NCBI RefSeq assembly: GCF_027579695.1
Contig: NC_083587.1
Location: 53,206,021 to 53,270,020 of the forward strand
Length of the DNA stretch: 64,000 bases
Origin: Neoarius graeffei
Lineage: Eukaryota; Chordata; Actinopteri; Siluriformes; Ariidae
Direction of reading: 5' to 3'
In this document: one piece after another, positions 10,854 through 22,332 of the stretch
Position numbering within the stretch: position 1 is the first letter of the stretch
Layout of the letters: each line of letters opens with the position of its first letter
Made by a program: the position numbers and the translations under genes
The notes under the pieces: generated by a model
What the model was told of the DNA's origin: nothing
Seen by the model: the letters and a program-made list of their open reading frames with translations, nothing else
Database searches by the model: none

Positions 10854-11642
10854 CTGGGGCCTCATGTACAAAGACCTGCGTGGATTTCCCACTAAATATG
10901 TGCACACGTCAAAATCGGGAAATTTGCGTACGACAAAAAAAATCCGGATGTATCAATCAGTGCGTACGAAGGTTTCCACGCACTCTCCTGTTGTACATCC
11001 CAATCAACGTGGAATTCGGCGCACATGCATGAGCCCCATTCCCCGCCCCGTCTCCTCCCTCAATTATTCCACACTGAATATGTTAATTAGTATAAATAGA
11101 CCTGCAGTAAGGCCCGCGTTAGGTAAAAGACATGGCAACTTTTACTAACACGTTAATGTTAATTAAATGTTAGAAATCTCGCATTAATCAAATTAACATT
11201 TAACATTTATTATTAACATTTAACATTAACATTTATTCGCGTTAATCCCTGCCTTTAGCACAGTGTAATAGAATTCACATACATCACTTAATTGTTCTGT
11301 CACCTCCAATTAAAGTGATGTTCAAAGTGTATGCTATGAGACATGCAACGGTCACTGATTGTATGCCACTGAATGTGAATGTAGCCTATACCAAGATAAC
11401 GGTATGATTCGCATCGTCCGCAGTGCCTGCGCCACAATGAGTGTCTATTTGAGTTACATGGGTTTTGAAAACAACAAAACACCTTTAGTGCTCTAATGTG
11501 TACATTTTTTCGGGGACACCCTGTATTTGAGGAAATGTCTTCCTCTCTTAGTAGGCCCAATATTCCTAGCCACATGTAACCAGAAATAAAACGTGCACAT
11601 ATTTTCCACAATAGGATTTTAATGACAAATGTATTCTAGCAG

Positions 11643-11914
11643 GGTGCCAGGGAACAACAGGAGGCCCCCAGTCCATCCCACCCGAGCAGGAAGAGGACCC
11701 CCAGCCGAGCGGATCCAGCGTCACTGTCACCTGCCCCCCTTCTCCACCGCCTGCCCCTGTCGCCGGGTCCACAGGCCGGGTGCTGACGCGCGCGGTCCTT
11801 GAGTCGCAGGGGGAAATTTTAAAGGGGATAGAGGCGATTAACGACAACCTCGAGGGAATCCGCGAGGAATTGAAGGAACTGAATAACACATTAAAAGAAT
11901 ATCTTAAAAAATGA
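11643..11914 (+). pseudogene. Harbinger Myb-like accessory protein, last exon
   Basis: A 3' splice site (TTCTAGCAG) precedes an open exon that is Pro-rich, then turns into an amphipathic coiled-coil ending IREELKELNNTLKEYLKK and a TGA at 11912-11914. This terminal helix is the usual C-terminus of the Harbinger SANT/Myb-like partner that helps bring the nuclease to DNA. The SANT/Myb domain exon is not present. Confidence 0.7.
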
Positions 11915-11947
11915 ATGGTGTCCCGTGTCCCGTCTGTCCTTACCTTT

Positions 11948-12117
11948 TCACATTGTGGCTATTAAGCGCTGCCAGGTTTGTATGCCATGTCGCTGTGGCA
12001 CCTCGTTGTGAGGCCCAGGGTCTGGGTCCTCCGGCAGGTCTCGCTCCATTATTGGCACGCCGTGCCGCTGCGCCACATTGTGTAACACGCCACACACCGC
12101 GGTTGTGTCTGATTTGT
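11948..12117 (-). pseudogene. HARBI1-type transposase, C-terminal exon
   Basis: Minus-strand frame reads AVCGVLHNVAQRHGVP, then ERDLPEDPDPGPHNE and a WQRLI end before TGA (11948-11950). The LHN..  block is the conserved C-terminal segment of PIF/Harbinger (DDE_Tnp_4) nucleases. The catalytic DDE part is absent. Confidence 0.8.
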
Positions 12118-12728
12118 ACGCACTTGGAAATCATTTCATATATTGATCTTGGTAATTATGTGATAAGGCTACCCCACGCAACATCAACTAATAATATTTC
12201 AGTCTGACACCTCGCGGCAAATGCGCGAGGAAGATCTATTAAGCTAGCTGCAATGCATGGTCCTGCATGTGCATTCTTTAATTTAATTAATTAACCAATA
12301 GTCAATGGGAATAATATCGAAATGATATTGCTGGGGTTTCTCATTTCCCGTAATTACAATATGGAAGGGATGGTTGATGGATCTGTTGGCATTTACCCAA
12401 CAGTCTTGCATTATGTGTCTCGACAATGTCTTATGACTGACATACATTTCAATTCACGCATCCTGATGTTCCGATGCATTTTTGGATGCCTCTTATCGCC
12501 ATGTCATGACTCTTGACCGAGTAGGCCTAAATGTAGTTGCGTTGCTCTGCCTCTAAGTGTCGCCAAGTACCAAGATGCACCAGAAATGTGCGTACGCTAG
12601 CCATGAGGTTTGCGTAGAGTACCGCACTTTTCCACGCCAAGTCAATCTTTGTACATACGAATGTTTGCGCAGAAAGTGACGTACGTAGCTTTTTTGTGCG
12701 TACGCAAGCTTTGTACATGAGGCCCCTG

Positions 12729-13027
12729 GTCATCACAAAGACCTACAAATATCTTGGTGTGTTACTTGACTCACACCTTACTTATCGTGATCACATCTCT
12801 AAACTAACAAATAAGCTTAACCAGAAATTATATGTATATAACAAGATAGGGCCATATTTGTCATCTTCTGTTTCTGAAACCTATTTACATGCAATTCTGT
12901 TTTCAACAATTTCTTATGGTCTTTCAATATGGTCACTTACCACTAAGGAAATTACTGCACCAATTGCACATTTATATTATTGTGCGCTTAAGATCCACAG
13001 TAATTTACCTAAGTGGTCTCATCACTC
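12729..13027 (+). pseudogene. L2-type LINE reverse transcriptase, piece 4
   Basis: It continues the LINE protein with TYKYLGVLLDSHLTYRDHIS, then a C-terminal helical block to LPKWS, where a SINE cuts it. A short remnant of the same protein region continues after the SINE at about 13346-13400. Confidence 0.85.
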
Positions 13028-13345
13028 GCAGGCAAGCTGGAGCCTATCCCAGCTGACTACGGGCAAAAGGCGGGGTACACCCTGGACAAGTCGCCAGGTC
13101 ATCACAGGGCTGACACAGAGACACAGACAACCATTCACACCTACGGTCAATTTAGAGTCACCAGTTAACCTAACCTGCATGTCTTTGGACTGTGGGGGAA
13201 ACCGGAGCACCCGGAGGAAACCCACGCGGACATGGGGAGAACATGCAAACTCCACACAGAAAGGCCCTTGCCGGCCCCGGGGCTCGAACCCAGGACCTTC
13301 TTGCTGTGAGGCGACAGCGCTAACCACTACACCACCGTGCCGCCC
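13028..13345 (-). mobile_element. V-SINE, tail-truncated
   Basis: Head and core are complete; the LINE-like tail starts only at GCAGGCAAGCTGGAG, so the last ~35 bp are missing. Confidence 0.85.
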
Positions 13346-14826
13346 TGCAATGTATTGTAACCCTACAAAAATAATATTCAATTGGAGTAATGGAAGAAAC
13401 AAATAAGAAAATAGTGCATGAATATAATCTGAATGACCCCCCAGCCAAGAGGAAATCATCATTACGCTGTGGGGGCGAGGTCTGCCATCTCTGATTGCCT
13501 TGTTCAAAAAAGATAAACTTTATTCATTCCTTGGTGGGGAAATTTACATGTTACAGCTGCTCACAAATAGACAAAGAGACAGGAATAAACAGTAACAAAA
13601 AAATAGAGTGTAATAAAAGTATTTTTTTTAAAAACTAAAGGAAAAAAATATACATATATATCTATGTATAAAAATAAAAAAAAAATACACAACTAAATAA
13701 GACTGGAGCTTAAATAAGAATAATACTTCAACTGAAATAGAATATTGCACAAATAAAATACTTGCAACTGGAATAGAAGTAGAATATTGCTCCAGGTAGT
13801 GAACATTATTGCACAGCGGATGTTTCACCAAGGTAATGAATGTTATTACACAGCATAACAAATAACGAGGATGGAATATGTGTGTAACCAAAAAAATAAC
13901 AAAAACCCACATTGGCTATGAACATAATTGTACACGACAATATAAGAGTGAGACTTAAATAAGAATACTTGCAAATGAAAAGGATATTGTAACAAATAGT
14001 AATATTATTGCACAGCATAAGTAAAAGATGGTGATGAGATGCAAATAAAGTGACCAAAAGTGACAAAAAGGTGATGGGAACATTGAAAAACAGTGCTACA
14101 TTACACCAGATTTTCATTGAAGAGTCTAGCAGCAGTTGGGATGAAGGACCTCCGGTAGTGTTCCTTCTTACACCATGGGACCTTGTTGAAAGATCCATCT
14201 CCAGTTCAACGTCAACTTTTGGACAGATGGCCTCGTGTTATCTTCAAGCACTCTTTGATGTGATGCACAATTCATAGTTGAATCAATGAATGCAAGCTGC
14301 CAAGTCCCTGAAGCAGTGAAGCAACCCTAAACTAGAACATTTCTACTATCATTCTTCACGGCTGGTATGAGGTTCTTCTCCTGAAAAGCCGTCTTTGGGC
14401 TGCACCACACATTTAGGATTATTTTGGAATGTGCTCTTATTTCTTTTCTCTCTTTTTTAAAAATTTGCATTCCTGAATTTAAAAAAAATCACCTAAAAAT
14501 CCACCATTCACCTGAGTTTTATGTGATTGACAAAGCGTCCAACTGCGCAGCAGCTAAAATGGAAAAATGTGATCAGGAAAAAATCAATATCGTACAACCA
14601 GAGGATGTAACCATGTTCTGTGAACAGCAGATAACCGCCAGGGTTTGACATCACATGGAAACTATCAAACCTGGTCAAAAGAGTCCGAAGACAATGACTG
14701 TCGGTACAGATGTAATTTTATTAGAACCCTCAACTCAGGTTCGAGCCTGCATCTGAGCCACTCCCCATTCCATCATCATCAATTATTCTACTTCTAGAGC
14801 AGGTTAATGGTGTCATATCCTGTGGG
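13346..14826. other. Repetitive non-coding stretch
   Basis: 13505-14060 begins with CTTTATTCATTCCTTGG and is A/T-rich, resembling a retroposon 3' region. 14090-14280 (AGCAGCAGTTGGGATGAAGG region) looks like part of another interspersed repeat. Open frames at 14050-14277 and 14424-14648 are short and unrecognised. Confidence 0.35.
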
Positions 14827-15467
14827 CATGGCACAGCTCGACATTAACTTGTCCACTCGGACAAGCAGCAAGATTTTTCACTTGTCCTGACCATAACCTT
14901 TTTATTACTACGTATTTACTAGTTCAGTGAAAGGAAAGTGATTACCTGCTTTTGGATAAACTTTGTGATAGTTATGATAATCATTATGCGTTCATGATTT
15001 TTAATTTTTCAATAAAACTCAAACTTTAACTGTAACAATAAACAGAAACTGTCCAATGTCCCATTATGGTGTGTGTGTTGTTCTAACCCATTACCTGATC
15101 TGCAGTTTTAAGAGTTAGACTCACCCAAATTCAGAGCTTCTGGAGGAAATAAAGTGCTAGTCTTACGAAAATGACATCACCCCTGGAAATTATACCTAAT
15201 AAAACTAGACATGTTAAATAGTTCACTGTCTAAATTGTATTTTAATATGAGACCAGGAGCATGTTCTATTTAGTTGGTAAAATTTGACTCTTTGAGGCCG
15301 CCCTTACACGAATGCGTTCCTGGTAAGTTATTGTTAATTCAAAGGAAGTGACGTCATATGCGCAATGCTTGAAAGTTTGCGGCATTTCTGGCTTCGTCTG
15401 CTTTGCGAAGTGTAGCACGTTTTTTGCTATTTTTTTTTAAATTCCACAACAAAACTAAAACCAAAGC

Positions 15468-15769
15468 ATGCCTCTGAAGAGGTGTGTCGTTCAAGACTGT
15501 TCAAGTGTAGCTGATTTAAAAAAAGCGTAATTTCAATCCATTATAGCCCAAAGTCGACGGACACTTACGGAATGAACGGGTTCGATTTATACAGAGGTAA
15601 CTTCAAGCTGACAGGATGGTTTGGTGTCTGCTCTGTACATTTTGAAAAACATAAATTTGTGAGGCAGATTCACAAAGAAGGATTTGAGTGACATCTGGTA
15701 CACGGAGCAGTTCCTACAGTCTATAAACAAAAGTCAGAAGCGCCGTCCCAAAGAGCTCACCGCTGCACA
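15468..15769 (+). pseudogene. THAP-like zinc finger exon, decayed
   Basis: The start MPLKRCVVQDCSS has the N-terminal C-x(4)-C of a THAP domain, and WFGVCSVHFEKHKF later supplies the C-x2-H. In-frame stops and a shift lie between them. It ends near a possible GTAAGT donor after ELTAAQ. It probably encoded the DNA-binding domain of the surrounding transposon. Confidence 0.5.
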
Positions 15770-16319
15770 GTAAGTGTCAAGCTTGTGTTTATCCTGTTGC
15801 TTGAATTTATTAGTTGTCCTTTGTCTTTTATCCTTTTAACTGATATCAGTTCTGAAGTTTTATACAAGGCTAAATAATGGCAGTAATTAGGCACTTTCAC
15901 TTTCAGTGCTGGAGCCGGCAGGAGCAGGTGGTGCGTTGTGCCACATGCATTGTGCGCAGCAAGCGCGCAGTCGCCAGGAATTTGTCAGGGTTCACTTCCA
16001 AAACTATGTTGCTCATGAAACTACAACCTTTTCTGGTTCTAACAGTACCAATTAGGACCGTGTAGACCCTTTCTATTTTGTGCTACTCATTGCTGACCTG
16101 TAAATCGCTGTAATCGAACAACGGCGGGCAAGCTTTTACTGAATTTTGGAACAGAATTTTTTTTTTGAACCAATTTTTTTATTTATCGGTGAACTTTACA
16201 ATCTATTTGAGCATATCACACACAGAAAACCTGGGATTTTATGATGTAATTTTCGTTAGACTAGCACTTTAAATGTTGATTAATCCAGTAAAATCTCGTC
16301 TCGTCTCGTCTTCTGCCGC

Positions 16320-17200
16320 TTATCTGGGACCGGGTTGCGGAGGCAGCAGTCTAAGCATGGAAGCCCAAACTTCCCTTTCCCCAGACACCTCGGCCAGCTC
16401 CTCGGGAAGAACACCGAGGCGTTCCCAGGCCAGCCAAGAGACATAGTCCCTCCAGCGTGTCCTGGGTCTTCCCCGGGGCCTCCTCCCAGGGGGACATGCC
16501 TGGAACACCTCCCCAGGGAGGCGTCCAGGAGGCATCCGAAAAAGATGCCCGAGCCACCTCAGCTGATTCTTCTCGATGTGGAGGAGCAGCGGCTCTACTC
16601 TGAGCTCCTCCCGAGTGACTGTGCTTCTCACCCTATCTCTAAGGGAGCGCCCAGCCACCCTGCGAAGGAAACTCATTTCGCCCGCTTGTATCCATGATCT
16701 TGTTCTTTCAGTCATTACCCAAAACTCATGACCATAGGTGAGAGTCGGAACGTAGATCGACCGGTAAATTGAGAGCTTCGCCTTTTGGCTCAGCTCCTTC
16801 TTCACCAGGACAGACCGGTAAAGCGACCGCATCACTGCGGAGGCTGCACCGATCCGCCTGTCGATCTCACGCTCCATCCTTCCCTCACTCATGAACAAGA
16901 TCCCGAGATACTTAAACTCCTCCACTTGAGGCAGGACTTCTCCACCAACCTGGAGAGGGCAAGCCACCCTTTTCCGGTCGAGAACCATGGCCTCGGACTT
17001 GGAGGTGCTGATTCTCATCCCAGCCGCTTCACACTCGACTGCAAACCGCCCCAGTGCATGCTGAAGGTCCTGGTTTGAAGAAGCCAACAGGACAACATCA
17101 TCTGCAAAAGCAGAGATGAAATCCTGTGGTTTCCAAACAGGATTCCTTCCGGCCCCTGGCTGCGCCTAGAAATTCTGTCCATAAAAATTATGAACAGAAC
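16320..17200 (-). pseudogene. LINE reverse transcriptase, C-terminal half
   Basis: Starts at FIIFMDRISRRSQG just after the RT motif B, loses frame by one base at the expected FADD active site (17095-17120), then stays open for 255 codons: EAAGMRISTSKSEAMVL, EEFKYLGILF, RRVAGRSLRDRVRS and a final LLPPQPGPR before the stop. The frame slip means no active protein. Confidence 0.88.
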
Positions 17201-18236
17201 CGGTGGACACCGGAAGTAAGGGATGCCGTCAAGCTGAAGAAGGAGTCCTATTGGGCCATGTTGACCTCCGGGACTCCTGAGGCAGCTGACTGGTATCGGC
17301 AGGCCAGGCGTGCTGCAGCTCGGGCAGTTGCGGAGGCAAAAACTCAGAACTGGGAGGAGTTCGGGGAGGCCATGGAGAAGGACTATCGGTCGGCCTCGAA
17401 GAAATTCTGGCAAACCATCCGGCGCCTCAGGAGGGGGAAGCAGTACTCTGCCAACACTGTTTACAGTGCGGGTGGGGAGCTGTTGACCTCGACTGGGGAC
17501 ATTGTCGGGCGGTGGAAGGAATACTTTGAGGATCTCCTCAATCCCACCGTCATGTCTTCCACTGAGGAGACTGAGGCTGATGACTCAGAGGTGGACTCGT
17601 CCATTACCCAAGCCGAAGTCACTGAGGTGGTTTGCAAGCTCCTCGGTGGCAAGGCACCGGGGGTGGATGAGATCCGCCCTGAGTATCTCAAGTCTCTGGA
17701 TGTTGTGGGGCTGTCTTGGTTGACACGCCTCTGCAACATCGCGTGGCAGTCGGGGACAGTGCCTCCGGAGTGGCAGACTGGGGTGGTGGTCCCTCTTTTT
17801 AAGAAAGGGGACCGGAGAGTGTGCTCCAATTATAGGGGAATCACACTTCTCAGCCTCCCAGGGAAGGTTTACTCCAGGGTACTGGAGAGGAGAATTCGAC
17901 CAATAGTCGAACCTCGGATCCAGGAGGAACAATGCGGTTTTCGTCCTGGTCGTGGAACACTGGACCAGCTCTATACCCTTCATAGGGTGCTCGAGGGTTC
18001 ATGGGAGTTTGCCCAACCAGTCCACATGTGCTTTGTGGATCTGGAGAAGGCATTCGACCATGTCCCCCGTGGTATTCTGTGGGGGGTGCTTCGGGAGTAT
18101 GGGGTTCGGGGCTCTTTGCTAAGGGCTGTCCAGTCCCTGTACGAACGGAGCAGGAGTCTGGTTCGCATTGCCAGCAGTAAGTCAGACCTGTTCCCAGTGC
18201 ATGTTGGACTCCGGCAGGGCTGCCCTTTGTCACCGG
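17200..18236 (+). pseudogene. LINE reverse transcriptase, N-terminal half
   Basis: Open from RWTPEVRDAVKLKKESYW to GLRQGCPLSP (motif B), where it stops abruptly at the target duplication. RT landmarks in order: GKAPGVDEIRPEYLK, PLFKKGDRRVCSNYRGITLL, QCGFRPGRGTLDQ and motif A FVDLEKAFDHVPR. The endonuclease domain is not included, so the element was also 5'-truncated. Confidence 0.9.
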
Positions 18237-18286
18237 TTAATCCAGTAAAATGTGAAGTATAAATTAATTTAATGAAATGAAACCGA

Positions 18287-18654
18287 GGCGGCACGGTGGT
18301 GTAGTGGTAAGCGCTGTTGCCTCACAGCAAGAAGGTCCTGGGTTCGAGCCCCGGGGCCGGCGAGGGCCTTTCTGTGTGGAGTTTGCATGTTCTTCCCGTG
18401 TCCGCGTGGGTTTCCTCCGGGTGCTCCGGTTTCCCCCACAGTCCAAAGACATGCAGGTTAGGTTAACTGGTGACTCTAAATTGACCGTAGGTGTGAATGT
18501 GAGTGTGAATGGTTGTCTGTGTCTATGTGTCAGCCCTGTGATGACCTGGCGACTTGTCCAGGGTGTACCCCGCCTTTCGCCCGTAGTCAGCTGGGATAGG
18601 CTCCAGCTTGCCTGCGACCCTGTAGAAGGATAAAGCGGCTAGAGATAATGAATG
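18287..18654 (+). mobile_element. V-SINE, full length
   Basis: Flanked by a 16-bp duplication AATGAAATGAAACCGA (18271-18286, 18655-18670); the longest SINE duplication in the window, and unmutated, so a fairly recent insertion. Confidence 0.93.
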
Positions 18655-18944
18655 AATGAAATGAAACCGAAAGAAAACGAGTTGGAGATGATAAGGGGGA
18701 CAGAATCACATTGTGAATGAAAATAAACCATCAGTGAGTTCGGCACTGTCGTAAAATTCCCGGGAAATATTTTACGACTTTTGTGATGGTTAATTGTCTC
18801 ATACAAAAGAAAAGTACAATGAATGTCTGAATGAAATGAAGATTCACCACAGATTTATTTTATTGGGGTGTTTGATCGCCATTTCTCCGATTTTGATGTA
18901 TTCAGAGTCTAATAATCTATAATTAGATATTACGACGTGGTTAT

Positions 18945-18948
<4 letters not shown>

Positions 18949-18979
<31 letters not shown>

Positions 18980-18991
18980 TACACACACACA
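18949..18991. repeat. (CA)n microsatellite
   Basis: About 20 CA units with one CACGCATA interruption. Confidence 0.9.
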
Positions 18992-19496
18992 CCTGCTGTA
19001 TTCGACTTCCCCGGAATTTTGTAAACAATAACACGGCCGAATCACTGAGATGACTGAATTAGTTTGGTTGGAACTTTATTGATGTCACTCTTGAATAATT
19101 ACGATAAAATTGTGATTTTCAACAAATATTCAACTCGTCCTGTCGGACAGGCAGATGCAGATTTGACTTGTCTGGACCAAACATTTGATTGTCCTGGATA
19201 GTCGGACTACCATTAATGTGGAGCTCTGCATGGTCTTCACCAGTCTGGACGCTCAGGTTCTGACATGGTGGATTTACAAGTCAGGTGATGGTGCACACAT
19301 GCCCTTTTTTATACATAAAACTTTTTTTTTTTAATTTAGGTTTTACGTTAAGGGCATGAGCACACCAATAAATAAAATCTCATGCGTGTTCTTATCTCTG
19401 GGTCTGCTGTGTTCTCTGAGCAGTTTACTCTTAGAAACATGATCAGTATTTTATGTAAACATCATTCACTTATCACTAATGGTGTTCCATGTTTAA

Positions 19497-20155
19497 AGGA
19501 GAACTGAAGTCATTTTTAAACTTGCTTTATTTCTTAATTAATGTGTTCTTCAGTTACATTTTCGGTTTTAGCAACCTTATATCGTGACTTGTATTGGCAA
19601 CTAATTGCAATTAAATATTATACTAATCGGCCTATTCGGTTTTTAGCCATGTTGAATTTAGTTCGTTTGGTCCACGGCAGGCGTCGCTTATCCGCGCGAT
19701 CTTCACGAGACTTGTGCGAGACTTCGAAACGTGAAGTGTCAGCCAGGTGTCAGTGCCGCCATTTTGAAAACTGTTTTCCAAATGAAATATTGCAGTTTAA
19801 ATGTTTGCATTTTCAAAACGTTCCTGATCGCTATCAAAACAAACAAAACTTCCAGCTTGATTACATCAGCATTCGAAAGAGGGCGCGTGCGTCTTTTGAC
19901 AACGTTGGCAGATGTTGGTCACTTTGATTTCCGCTGTACGTTTTATTTCCATCCTACGATGTCTCGCACAGGTCTCAACGAATCTCGTTTACGGCCGTCT
20001 CTTTGACATATGGACTGATATATTACAGAGCATATTTCAAACACTCATAACTTGCTATAGCAGTGACAAAATAGCTCTCAAAAACGCATTCCTATATTTA
20101 ATAAAATGAGATAAATAGAATTTTGATAATAAAATAATTTGCCTTCAGTTCTCCT
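19497..20155. mobile_element. TTAA MITE, family 2, copy 1
   Basis: TTAA at 19493-19496 and 20156-20159; ends AGGAGAACTGAAG and CTTCAGTTCTCCT. A second copy in the opposite direction begins at 63738. No transposase. Confidence 0.85.
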
Positions 20156-20942
20156 TTAATATCAAATTCTATTTTATCAAAGTAGATTCTTCCAGCTGAT
20201 TATGTGGATTTTCAGCACAGCACCATTTGTGCAGCATTTTCATTTAACATGATTATGTTTCATAAATTTCTTATTTCTGATTCCGATGGGTCGGTGCGAC
20301 AGAGGGACAACCTGAAAGAGAAAAGCAGAGTCATGTTATTCTATACAGCGTGTGGATATTTTATATTACAATAATAGTCATTATACACTACCGTTCAAAA
20401 GTTTGGGGTCACCCAGACAATTTTGTGTTTTCCATGAAAAGTCACACTTTAATTTACCACCATAAGTTGTAAAATGAATAGAAAATATAGTCAAGACATT
20501 TTTTCTGGCCATTTTGAGCATTTAATCGACCCCACAAATGTGATGCTCCAGAAACTCAATCTGCTCAAAGGAAGGTCAGTTTTATAGCTTCTCTAAGGCC
20601 CTGTCCACACGGCAACGGCTTCAGGTGAATCCGATACAATTGTTTATCGTTTCGGCCTGTCGTCCACACGGCACCAGCGTTTTGGGTGCCCCACAACGCA
20701 ATCTTTTGAGAACGGGTTCCAGAGTGGAAAGATCTGGAAACGTTGCCGTTGCGAAGTCGTCTGGATGAGTAGAACGGATTTGTTTACGATGACGTCACAA
20801 CCACATGACTGTGAGTGCTTCACACCGGGTAGAAGTGTAACGAACTCGATGCGAGTTGTCAACAAATCCTATAACTTGGTTCATGAAACGCGCTTACAAA
20901 ATATTTTCACTCACTGTGAATATTTATTGTGTAATGGTGCAA

Positions 20943-20944
<2 letters not shown>

Positions 20945-20989
<45 letters not shown>
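20945..20989. repeat. (GA)n microsatellite
   Basis: About 22 uninterrupted GA units. Confidence 0.95.
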
Positions 20990-20990
<1 letters not shown>

Positions 20991-21227
20991 GCCCTGAGGG
21001 CAGAGTCAATCCCGCCAGCAAAAATAGGGAAAAAAAGGAGCGATCTCACCTCTTCAGATGTTGGTTTAAGTCCTACAATACATTCCTCAAAAAGGGCGTA
21101 GAACAACAAATTAATCCATCAACGTGTAGCATTCAATTTATTCTGGACCATTAAAGACGCCGCCTTCCGCGTAGAATCATACGTCATCCTCGCCGCCATA
21201 TTGGATGGGTCAAAGTGGAGAATAAAG

Positions 21228-21307
21228 ATGCCTCATTCATGTGCTGCGTTTAACTGTACCAACAGGTTTGCCATCCAAACGAGATCACATGGGATTACCT
21301 TTCACAG
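21228..21307 (+). pseudogene. THAP domain first exon
   Basis: ATG at 21228 opens MPHSCAAFNCTNRF, with the THAP C-x(4)-C, then GITFHR and a GGTGAGA donor at 21308. This matches the usual split of THAP domains across two exons. The second exon is not seen. Confidence 0.55.
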
Positions 21308-22083
21308 GTGAGACTGGAAAAATACTTTTCATTGTATTTGGTCATTATAATGTAATTTTACGAACAGATTTTTCTGACTTTGTGGCTAATATGAAGTCTC
21401 GCGCATAATAGTTTATGCGCATGCGTCCTTACTTCTTCTATTGTTCTGGTGTCTCCGAAGGGACCGTCTTACAGCGCCCCTAGAGGTGTGGCATGTGTAT
21501 TGCATCGTTTTCAGCAAGCGTTGCGTTGCCATATGGACCTGATATTTTACTGATCGTTGCCCATGTGGACGCGATATTTTTTTAAATAACATCTCGTTGC
21601 CGTTGTCGTGTGGATGTAGCCTAAAGAGCTAAACTGTTTTCAGCTGTGCTAACATGATTGTACAAGGGTTTTCTAATCATCCATTAGCCTTCTGAGGCAA
21701 TGAGCAAACACATTGTACCATTAGAACACTGGAGTGATAGTTGCTGGAAATGGGCCTCTATACACCTATGGAGATATTGCACCAAAAACCAGACATTTGC
21801 AGCTAGAATAGTCATTTACCACATTAGCAATGTATAGAGTGGATTTCTGGTTAGTTTAAAGTGATCTTCATTGAAAAGAACAGTGCTTTTCTTTCAAAAA
21901 TAAGGACATTTCAAAGTGACCCCAAACTTTTGAACGGTAGTGTATATAATATTAACATTGCACTATTCTAGAGCATATTATTATATGCACTCAAGGTTAT
22001 TGTCACTCTACATGTGCTTTGTTTAGTAGGAAGCTCCCTAGGTAACGGGCAAGAAAACATTATAAGGACAACTATGACTCACA

Positions 22084-22332
22084 CTATGGCTGGAACCTCT
22101 GCGTGTCTGTGTTCTGTCTGTACCAGGACATGGATGGAAAGATTTTCTTGGTCTTCTGCTCTTCCTGGGCTTGGTAAGACTGGCACTTCTTTTGGGGCTT
22201 TGACAAAGCCACGTATAACAGCTTCCTGCCCAACATCTTGCCGTTCATTTCTCTGATAGCCGCCATGGCTTCTGTCATGAATTTATAGCGGATATATCCG
22301 TATCCTCTGGAGCGCCCGTTTTTCATCATCAC
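22084..22332 (-). CDS. RRM gene exon 8 (RNP1 half of the RRM, stop)
   Basis: Acceptor CTCCTACAG; begins VMMKNGRSRGYGYIRY, continues MNGKMLGRKLLYVALSKPQ, then a Lys/Gln-rich tail and TAG at 22084-22086. The PABP-like YVAL ending of the RRM is clear. Confidence 0.88.
   Translation of the reverse strand: MMMKNGRSRGYGYIRYKFMTEAMAAIREMNGKMLGRKLLYVALSKPQKKCQSYQAQEEQKTKKIFPSMSWYRQNTDTQRFQP

Larger units (their letters stand above)
10857..12725. mobile_element. PIF/Harbinger transposon, internally deleted
   Basis: TIRs GGGCCTCATGTACAAAG and CTTTGTACATGAGGCCC lie between a 3-bp CTG duplication (10854-10856, 12726-12728). It holds the 3' ends of the two genes normal for Harbinger: a Myb-like accessory protein on the plus strand and a HARBI1-type nuclease on the minus strand, running toward each other. 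The 5' parts of both genes are gone. Confidence 0.85.
16295..18236. mobile_element. Twin-primed (5'-inverted) LINE insertion
   Basis: One LINE lies in two opposed halves joined near 17200. The 3' half reads on the minus strand (16295-17200) and the 5' half on the plus strand (17200-18236). The whole is bounded by an exact 15-bp duplication TTAATCCAGTAAAAT (16280-16294 and 18237-18251), so it is a single integration event. This is the structure expected when two primers are extended on the LINE RNA. The clade is not assigned. Confidence 0.9.
14832..19228. mobile_element. TIR DNA element with THAP-like exon, interrupted
   Basis: The ends CACAGCTCGACATTAA and (reverse) CAGAGCTCCACATTAA are inverted repeats, and the same 5-bp CATGG lies outside each (14827-14831, 19229-19233). 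Subtracting the nested LINE and SINE leaves about 2.05 kb. A decayed THAP-like exon sits at 15468. Superfamily is not certain; 5 bp is unusual for hAT. Confidence 0.65.
20597..21621. mobile_element. Harbinger-like TIR element, copy 2
   Basis: GGCCCTGTCCACACGGCAACGG end, matching inverted end at 21596-21621, and TAA duplication (20594-20596, 21622-21624). It contains a GA microsatellite and a THAP-like first exon. Sequence outside the TIRs also matches copy 1 at 1978 over several hundred bases. Confidence 0.8.
20386..21942. mobile_element. Non-autonomous Tc1-type element, interrupted
   Basis: Ends CACTACCGTTCAAAAGTTTG and its complement, each next to TA (20384-20385, 21943-21944). Native sequence is only about 530 bp with no transposase; the rest is the nested element at 20597. 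Confidence 0.88.

Noticed and set aside
10840-11148. 102-codon frame at the left end of the Harbinger element
   Set aside because: It spans the LINE/Harbinger junction and the TIR, so it cannot be an inherited protein.
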